Shown here: positions 6,909-11,068 of the stretch, one piece after another
Layout of the letters: each line of letters starts with the position of its first letter
Numbering within the stretch: position 1 is the first letter of the stretch
Source of the DNA: Phycisphaerae bacterium
GTDB lineage: Bacteria; Planctomycetota; Phycisphaerae; SM23-33
DNA length: 11,068 nt
Assembly: GCA_022866005.1 (NCBI GenBank)
Contig: JALHTV010000008.1
Location: 1 to 11,068, forward strand
Direction of reading: 5' to 3'
The notes under the pieces: generated by a model
Seen by the model: the letters and a program-made list of their open reading frames with translations, nothing else
Told to the model about the DNA's origin: nothing
The model's database searches: none
Position numbers and translations under genes: made by a program

Positions 6909-8228
6909 GTGAGCGGCAAGTCGCACACGCGGGCGTTCTTTGGGTCGACCTTCGACTGCGCTTGCGGCCGCTGGCACGCTATCCTGCCCCGGCAGGTCCT
7001 GGTGGCCCCCGACGCGGTCGGGCGCCTCCCGCAACTGTGTGCCGGGGCGACCGCGGGGCGGCGGGTCGCGGTGCTGATGGACGCCCGCACGCGCGACGTG
7101 GCGGGTAAGGCCGTGGCCGAGGCGTTGGCCCGCGCCTGGCAAGTCCAGCAGATCGTCCTCCCCGACCCGCCCTCCGGCAGCCCCGTCTGCGACGACCTCA
7201 CCCACGACGCCCTCGCCGCCTCGATCGGCCCGGTGGACCTGATCGTGCCGGTCGGCTCGGGCGTCCTCTGTGATCTGGGCAAGTGGCTGGCCTTCGAGCG
7301 GTCGGTGCCCTTCGTGCCCTTCGCGACGGCGGCGAGCATGAACGGCTTCGCCTCCGGCAACGTCGCGGCCACGGTGGAGGGCGTGAAGTCGCTGTTTGTG
7401 GCCGGGCCGCCGCCGGCGGTCGCGGCCTGCCCGGCGATCCTGGCCGAGGCGCCTTACGAGCTGACCGCCGCGGGGCTGGGCGATGCGCTGGCCAAGTCGG
7501 TCAGCTCGGCCGACTGGCTGCTGAACCACGTGCTCTTTGGCGACTTCTACTGCCAGGCCGCGGTGGACCTGATCGCCGACGTCGAGCCGCTATACACGAG
7601 CCACCCCGCCGACATCGCCGCGCGCCGGCCCGCGGCGATGGGCGCGCTGCTGGACGCCCTGCTGCTGACCGGATCGGCCATGACTATGGCGGGGTCCTCC
7701 GCCCCGGCAAGCGGAGGCGAGCACCTGCTCAGCCACACGCTGGACATGATGTCCACCCTCGACGGTCTCCCTCACGACCTGCACGGCCGCCAGGTGGGGC
7801 TGGGCACGGTGCTGTGCAGCGAGCTGTACCGCCGCGTGCTCCAGATCGAATCGCCCCGCTTCCTGCCGCCGGTGGAGGCCATCGACGCGACCTTCTGGGG
7901 GCGACTCGGTGAGCCCATCGCCAAGCTGTACGCCCAGAAGGTCCTGCGCCTGCACCAGGTGAAGGCAGTGCTCTCAGGCCGCGAGGCGTGGGACGAACTG
8001 CGCCGGCGCCTGGCGCCGGTGGTCCGGCCGCCCGAGACGATCTCCGCGTGCCTGCGGGCGGCGGGGGCGGCCTGGCGGGCGGGGGACATCGGCTGCGACC
8101 GCCAGCGCGTGCTGGTCGCCTTCAGCCACGCCCACCAGGCCCGCGCGCGATTCACCGTGCTGGACCTGGCCTACCTGATGGGGCTCCTGCCCGCATCGGC
8201 CGCGGAAATCATCGACCGTTGGGCCTGA
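6909..8228 (+). CDS. egsA: sn-glycerol-1-phosphate dehydrogenase (EgsA/AraM family)
   Basis: Predicted to reduce dihydroxyacetone phosphate to sn-glycerol-1-phosphate with NAD(P)H, the enzyme that sets archaeal lipid stereochemistry and is found in some bacteria (AraM of Bacillus). Length is 439 aa from GTG 6909, the only plausible start between the atpK TAG and the conserved N-terminus (F-D-C-A-C-G-R-W-H-A-I-L-P). The nucleotide-binding PVGSGVLCDLGKW stretch is at 114-126, and the family's P-F-A-T-A-A-S-M-N-G-F-A-S-G is at 137-150. Candidate metal ligands are Asp192 in GDALAK, His272 and His276 in GGEHLLSHTLDM, and His292 in DLHGRQVG. No strong Shine-Dalgarno is visible, so it may be coupled to atpK, 18 nt upstream. 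It precedes a fatty-acid-type gene cluster, so a lipid role is plausible. A different polyol-phosphate dehydrogenase of the same superfamily is the main alternative. Confidence 0.87.
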   Translation: MSGKSHTRAFFGSTFDCACGRWHAILPRQVLVAPDAVGRLPQLCAGATAGRRVAVLMDARTRDVAGKAVAEALARAWQVQQIVLPDPPSGSPVCDDLTHDALAASIGPVDLIVPVGSGVLCDLGKWLAFERSVPFVPFATAASMNGFASGNVAATVEGVKSLFVAGPPPAVAACPAILAEAPYELTAAGLGDALAKSVSSADWLLNHVLFGDFYCQAAVDLIADVEPLYTSHPADIAARRPAAMGALLDALLLTGSAMTMAGSSAPASGGEHLLSHTLDMMSTLDGLPHDLHGRQVGLGTVLCSELYRRVLQIESPRFLPPVEAIDATFWGRLGEPIAKLYAQKVLRLHQVKAVLSGREAWDELRRRLAPVVRPPETISACLRAAGAAWRAGDIGCDRQRVLVAFSHAHQARARFTVLDLAYLMGLLPASAAEIIDRWA

Positions 8229-8236
8229 GGCGACAG

Positions 8237-8256
8237 CCCCGGCCGCGAGGCCGGGG
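8237..8256 (+). terminator. Perfect 8-bp GC hairpin with GCGA tetraloop after the G1P dehydrogenase gene
   Basis: CCCCGGCC (8237-8244) and GGCCGGGG (8249-8256) are exact complements around GCGA, a GNRA-type loop, beginning 8 nt after the stop. There is no U-tract, so it could be a terminator of atypical form or a 3'-end-stabilising hairpin. A second hairpin, GGGATG 8254-8259 with CATCCC 8267-8272, shares 8254-8256 and could not form at the same time. Confidence 0.5.
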
Positions 8257-8360
8257 ATGGTGTGGACATCCCGCCTCCCGGTGGCGCATCCGACGACATC
8301 CCCAGGCTGACGCATGGGGCTTCCTGGCGCCCCGTGCTCGCCTGTCCGCCCAAGAAGCGC

Positions 8361-8389
8361 TTGCATAAGCCCGTGGAAGGGACTAAAAA
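8361..8389 (+). promoter_or_regulatory. Candidate sigma70-like promoter upstream of the first dehydratase gene
   Basis: TTGCAT (8361-8366), a 17-nt spacer and TAAAAA (8384-8389) lie about 33 nt before ATG 8422, in the one notably A-rich patch of this 193-bp non-coding gap. The match to consensus is moderate only. Apart from the hairpins described at 8237-8272, I see nothing else in the gap 8229-8421. Confidence 0.35.
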
Positions 8390-8421
8390 GCCGCAGACTT
8401 TGCATCGCCAGAAGGTCGCCC

Positions 8422-8916
8422 ATGCGATTCCAGTTGGTGGACAGGATCGAGTCGATTGACCGCGGCAAGCGGATCGTCACGATCAAGGCGCTGTCGCTGG
8501 CGGAGGAGTACCTGGCCGACCATTTCCCGGCGTTTCCGGTGCTGCCGGGGGTGCTGATGATCGAGGCGATGGTGCAGTCGGCCGCGTGGCTGGTGCGGGT
8601 GGAGCAGGACTTCGCTAAGAGCATCATCGAGCTTGCCGCCGCCCGCAACGTCCGCCCGGTCAGCTTTGTCAAACCCGGCCAGGTGCTCCGCTGCGAGCTG
8701 GACGCCCTGGAGATCACGGACGCTTCAGCCAAGTTCAAGGGGGCCGGGTTCGTGGGCGACGAGCCGGTCCTGTCGGGCCGGCTGGACCTTAAGTGCTTCA
8801 ACCTCACCGAGATGGACAAGCGCCTGGCCGAGGCCGACGCGGCGATCATCGCCCAGCTCCGCCAGCAGTTCAAGCTCATCGGAGGCCCGGCCCTGCTGGG
8901 CTGGGAAGACCGCTAA
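8422..8916 (+). CDS. fabZ: FabZ-like 3-hydroxyacyl-ACP dehydratase (first copy)
   Basis: A 164-aa hot-dog-fold protein predicted to dehydrate 3-hydroxyacyl-ACP. ATG 8422 has AGAAGG 6 nt upstream. The active-site block is canonical: HFPAFPVLPGVLMIEAM, with His34 and Glu48 in the catalytic positions and PVLPGV forming the turn. The N-terminal part (residues 1-33) gives the expected beta strands, and V-R-P-V-S-F-V-K-P-G-Q fits the F-x-x-P-V-x-P-G-D region. The tail after about residue 135 is an extra helical segment rich in Ala, Glu and Gln, longer than FabZ of E. coli (about 151 aa). It is the first gene of a cluster with an acyl carrier protein, a second dehydratase and a ketosynthase. It could act in a specialised pathway rather than housekeeping fatty acid synthesis. 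Confidence 0.85.
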   Translation: MRFQLVDRIESIDRGKRIVTIKALSLAEEYLADHFPAFPVLPGVLMIEAMVQSAAWLVRVEQDFAKSIIELAAARNVRPVSFVKPGQVLRCELDALEITDASAKFKGAGFVGDEPVLSGRLDLKCFNLTEMDKRLAEADAAIIAQLRQQFKLIGGPALLGWEDR

Positions 8917-8917
8917 G

Positions 8918-8935
8918 CCCGGTGGGCTGACCGGG
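8918..8935 (+). terminator. Inverted repeat just after the first dehydratase gene
   Basis: CCCGGT (8918-8923) and ACCGGG (8930-8935) are exact complements around a 6-nt loop, starting 2 nt after the TAA stop. There is no U-tract. Lying just before a good promoter, it may separate transcripts. Confidence 0.35.
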
Positions 8936-8944
8936 TAGAAGGCG

Positions 8945-8973
8945 TTGACTTTGGGAGGGTGAGTTCTTATAGA
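8945..8973 (+). promoter_or_regulatory. Sigma70-like promoter for the acyl carrier protein gene
   Basis: TTGACT (8945-8950), a spacer of exactly 17 nt and TATAGA (8968-8973) form the best consensus promoter in the window, in an intergenic gap of 122 bp. Transcription would start near 8980, leaving a leader of about 60 nt. That leader includes a GGCCCG (8993-8998) / CGGGCC (9014-9019) inverted repeat before the Shine-Dalgarno AGGAG at 9024-9028. Confidence 0.6.
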
Positions 8974-9038
8974 TGGTGGCCGCACGGGGTCCGGCCCGAC
9001 CCGATGCCCGTGCCGGGCCCGACAGGAGACAGTTGCCC

Positions 9039-9428
9039 ATGCCAATGACGGAAGCGGACGTCTTCGAGAAGGTAAAAGAAGCCCTGGTCGATGCGCTGGC
9101 CGTCGACGAGGACGAGGTCAAGCCGGAAGCGACGCTCATGGGCGACCTGGGGGCCGAGTCCATCGACTTTCTGGACATCATCTTCCGTCTGGAGAAGGCC
9201 TTCAACATCAAGATCCCCCGGGGCGAACTGTTCCCCGACAACATCCTCAACAATCCCGACCTGGTCAAGGACGGCAAGCTCACCTCTGCGGGTCTGGCTC
9301 AGCTCAAGGAGCGGATGGTCCACGCCGACCTGTCGCAGTTCGAGAAGGACCCGGACATCAGCAAGATGAGCGAGCTGTTCAAGGTCCAGACGATCGTCAA
9401 CTACGTCTTGGGCAAGGTCAACGGCTAG
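9039..9428 (+). CDS. Acyl carrier protein, long AcpXL-like form
   Basis: A 129-aa acidic carrier protein, clearly longer than a standard ACP of about 78 aa. ATG 9039 is chosen over ATG 9045 because AGGAG at 9024-9028 is 10 nt rather than 16 nt away. Ser41 in G-D-L-G-A-E-S-I-D-F-L-D is the predicted 4'-phosphopantetheine site. The following I-I-F-R-L-E-K-A-F-N-I-K-I-P matches the helix after the serine in AcpXL-type carriers (D-F-L-D-I-V-F-x-I-D-K-A-F). The extra length lies between this helix and the C-terminal helix, at about residues 62-115, and includes D-G-K-L-T-S-A-G-L. AcpXL of rhizobia serves very-long-chain fatty acid assembly, but the resemblance here does not prove the same product. 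It has its own promoter and ends in TAG, with a TGA in frame 9 codons later. Confidence 0.88.
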   Translation: MPMTEADVFEKVKEALVDALAVDEDEVKPEATLMGDLGAESIDFLDIIFRLEKAFNIKIPRGELFPDNILNNPDLVKDGKLTSAGLAQLKERMVHADLSQFEKDPDISKMSELFKVQTIVNYVLGKVNG

Positions 9429-9446
9429 GCCGGCTTGGCCGCAGCG

Positions 9447-9467
9447 GGCCTGGGCTGACGCCAGGCC
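9447..9467 (+). terminator. Hairpin between the acyl carrier and second dehydratase genes
   Basis: GGCCTGG (9447-9453) and CCAGGCC (9461-9467) pair perfectly around a 7-nt loop, 18 nt past the acyl carrier stop. There is no U-tract. An alternative fold pairs 9430-9438 with 9461-9469 with one G-U. It may set the ratio of carrier to downstream enzymes by partial termination or by protecting the carrier mRNA. Confidence 0.35.
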
Positions 9468-9493
9468 GGTGGAACGTCCGCCCGGAGCGACTC

Positions 9494-9970
9494 ATGAGAT
9501 GGATCTGGATCGATCGGTTTGTGGAGTTCCTCCCCGGTCGGCGGGCGAAGGCCCTCAAGAACGTCACGCTGGCTGAGGAGTATCTCCACGACCACTGGGG
9601 GCCGTTCCCCATCATGCCTGCCTCGCTGATGATCGAGGGCATGGCCCAGACCGCCGGCATCCTCGTGGGTCAGGCCCGGGGCTTCAAGGAGAAGGTCATC
9701 CTGGCCAAGATCGCCCGGGCGGAGTTCACCGACATCGTGACCCCCGGCGACCAGATCGGCTACGAGGCCGAGATCGACTCCGTCTCCGCCGAGGCCGCCG
9801 CGACCAAGGGCATCGTCACCAAGAACGGCCAGCCCATCGGGCAGGTGGACTTGATGTTCTCGCACATTGATCAGAACCTGGCGGGCACGAGGTTCCCTAA
9901 GGAGAACTTCGTGTTCACCGGTCAGTTCGAGCGGCTGATCGCCCCGTTCCTGGAGTCCGCGGATGCCTGA
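9494..9970 (+). CDS. FabZ-like dehydratase/hot-dog protein (second, divergent copy)
   Basis: A 158-aa hot-dog-fold protein. ATG 9494 has GGAG 6 nt upstream. His34 and Glu48 sit at exactly the same residue numbers as in the first copy, and L-A-E-E-Y-L is shared just before them. The active-site block has drifted, however: H-W-G-P-F-P-I-M-P-A-S-L replaces H-F-P-A-F-P-V-L-P-G-V-L, so the usual Pro-Gly turn is Pro-Ala. The following M-I-E-G-M-A-Q-T-A-G is typical of the family. With the catalytic pair present, dehydratase activity is plausible, possibly on a different chain length; an isomerase or structural partner role is an alternative. The stop overlaps the start of the ketosynthase by 8 nt, so these two are tightly coupled. 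Confidence 0.82.
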   Translation: MRWIWIDRFVEFLPGRRAKALKNVTLAEEYLHDHWGPFPIMPASLMIEGMAQTAGILVGQARGFKEKVILAKIARAEFTDIVTPGDQIGYEAEIDSVSAEAAATKGIVTKNGQPIGQVDLMFSHIDQNLAGTRFPKENFVFTGQFERLIAPFLESADA

Positions 9971-11068
9971 GCGCCGTGTCGCCATCACGGGCCTGGGCGC
10001 GGTGACGGCGGCCGGCGTGGGTATGGCGGCGTTGTGGGACGCCCTGCTGGAGGCCCGCCCCTGCGTCAAGGCCATCCGCGGCTTCGACCCGTCCAAGGTC
10101 CCCTGCCGCGTGGCCGGTGAGCTGGAAGCGGACTTCTCGGCCAGGACCTTCGTCCCCAAGGACTACCGCAAGGCCGTCAAGGTCATGGCCCGCGACATCG
10201 AGATCGCCGTTGCGGCGGCCGACCTGGCCTTTCGCGACGCCGGCATCGCCACCGCCGGGACCGGCGGCGATGGCGAGACCGTCCCCTCGGACCGGCTGGG
10301 CTGCAACATCGGCGCGGGGCTGATCTGTAGCGACCTCAACGAGCTGGGCGCCGCGGTCAATACCGCCGTCACCGACGGGCGGTTCGACATGCGCAAGTGG
10401 GGCGCCAGCGGCATGAACAACCTGACGCCCCTGTGGCTGCTGAAGTACCTGCCCAACATGCTCGCCTGCCACGTGACGATCATCCATCAGGCCAAAGGTC
10501 CCAGCAACACGATCATCTGTGGCGATGCCTCCGGGCACCTGACGGTGGGTGAGGCGACGCGCCTGGTCGCCCGCGGCGACGCCGACGTGGTCATCGCCGG
10601 CGGCACCGAGAGCAAGCTCAACCCCATGGGGCTGCTCCGCCAGGGGCTGCTGGGCCGATTGTGCACCAGCCGCAACGACACGCCCGACTCGGCCTGCCGG
10701 CCGTTCGACGCCACCGCCGACGGTACGGTGGTCGGTGAGGGCGGCGGGTTGCTGATCCTGGAAGAGTTGGAACGGGCCAAGGCCCGCGGGGCGAGGATCT
10801 ATGCCGAGGTCGCCGGCTTCGGCGCCGCCTGCGACGGCGCCGGCCTGGACCTGCTGCGGCCCAGCGACGGCGGGCTGGACGTGGCTGTGACCAAGGCCCT
10901 GGCCGACGCGGGGCTGAAGCCCAAGGACGTGGACGCCATCGTCGCCCATGGCACGGCCGTGCCGGGTGAAGACCGCTGCGAGGCCAAGGCCTGGCAGCGG
11001 GCCCTGGGGGAGGTGGCCGAGGAGGCCCCCGCCACGGCCGTGACGGGCGCGATCGGATCGCTGTTCGC
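9963..11068 (+). CDS. Beta-ketoacyl synthase-like protein lacking the catalytic Cys (3'-truncated)
   Basis: The frame opens at ATG 9963 inside the end of the preceding gene and stays open to the right edge (368 residues). It begins R-R-V-A-I-T-G-L-G-A-V-T, the FabF/KS N-terminus, and shows the thiolase-fold landmarks K-G-P-S, A-D-V-V-I-A-G-G-T-E-S, S-A-C-R-P-F-D and V-G-E-G-G-G-L-L-I-L-E-E. The nucleophile motif A-C-x-x-G is replaced by G-D-A-S-G at 187-191, with Asp188 at the Cys position. The first catalytic His is kept (His329 in AHGTAVPGED). By eye alignment the conserved Lys becomes Thr361 and the second His becomes Ser366. This pattern resembles chain-length factors and other non-condensing KS-fold subunits. 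A partner ketosynthase would be expected downstream. Family confidence is high; the functional reading is inference. Confidence 0.87.
   Translation, partial: MPERRVAITGLGAVTAAGVGMAALWDALLEARPCVKAIRGFDPSKVPCRVAGELEADFSARTFVPKDYRKAVKVMARDIEIAVAAADLAFRDAGIATAGTGGDGETVPSDRLGCNIGAGLICSDLNELGAAVNTAVTDGRFDMRKWGASGMNNLTPLWLLKYLPNMLACHVTIIHQAKGPSNTIICGDASGHLTVGEATRLVARGDADVVIAGGTESKLNPMGLLRQGLLGRLCTSRNDTPDSACRPFDATADGTVVGEGGGLLILEELERAKARGARIYAEVAGFGAACDGAGLDLLRPSDGGLDVAVTKALADAGLKPKDVDAIVAHGTAVPGEDRCEAKAWQRALGEVAEEAPATAVTGAIGSLF

Noticed and set aside
8003..8019. Near-perfect palindrome, CCGGCGCC and GGCGCCGG around one base.
   Set aside because: It lies inside the dehydrogenase coding sequence in a run of Arg, Leu, Ala and Pro codons. 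With one central base it is most simply explained by GC-rich codon usage.
8262..8459. Small open frame in the gap before the first dehydratase gene.
   Set aside because: It covers hairpins and the candidate promoter, runs out of frame into the dehydratase gene, and shows no recognisable protein features.

Overview
The window is GC-rich, densely packed and coded entirely on the + strand. It looks like a bacterial chromosome of the Planctomycetes/PVC type. That placement is an inference from three things: a seven-gene 'bacterial V-type' ATPase operon of the chlamydia/spirochaete layout, a long AcpXL-like acyl carrier protein flanked by paired FabZ-like dehydratases, and a G1P dehydrogenase. No rRNA, tRNA or CRISPR was seen.

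Region 1 (1-6890) is a V/A-type ATPase operon: the 3' end of a DUF2764 gene, then subunits A, B, D, I and K, with overlaps or very short gaps. Two features are unusual. First, subunits A and D are each interrupted by exactly one in-frame TAG (960-962 and 4379-4381). The reading frame, family motifs and catalytic residues continue intact on the other side, with no frameshift. TAG is also an ordinary terminator for four neighbouring genes, so wholesale reassignment is unlikely. Second, A and B are separated by a small gene for a four-helix-bundle protein of the 23S-rRNA-intervening-sequence (S23/IVP) family. It is bracketed by two AT-rich arrays of five 7-bp units in inverted orientation (2104-2138 and 2596-2629). 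The arms can pair at 29 of 34 positions as RNA, so the whole 2104-2629 segment resembles an IVS-like element sitting in an mRNA operon. Subunit K keeps the residues that bind Na+ in Enterococcus hirae NtpK.

Region 2 (6909-8228) is a sn-glycerol-1-phosphate dehydrogenase (EgsA/AraM family), 18 nt behind subunit K and in the same frame. It is followed by a perfect 8-bp hairpin with a GCGA tetraloop.

Region 3 (8229-11068) is a fatty-acid-synthase-like cluster: a FabZ-like dehydratase, a long acyl carrier protein with its own good sigma70-like promoter, a second FabZ-like dehydratase, and a ketosynthase that runs off the right edge. The ketosynthase has Asp where the catalytic Cys belongs. It also lacks the conserved Lys and second His, so it looks like a non-condensing, chain-length-factor-like partner. 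The two dehydratases keep the catalytic His and Glu at identical residue numbers.

The main candidates for something undescribed are the heptad-bracketed S23-like element between atpA and atpB, the paired in-frame amber codons in A and D, and the specialised acyl cluster built around a Cys-less ketosynthase next to a G1P-forming enzyme.
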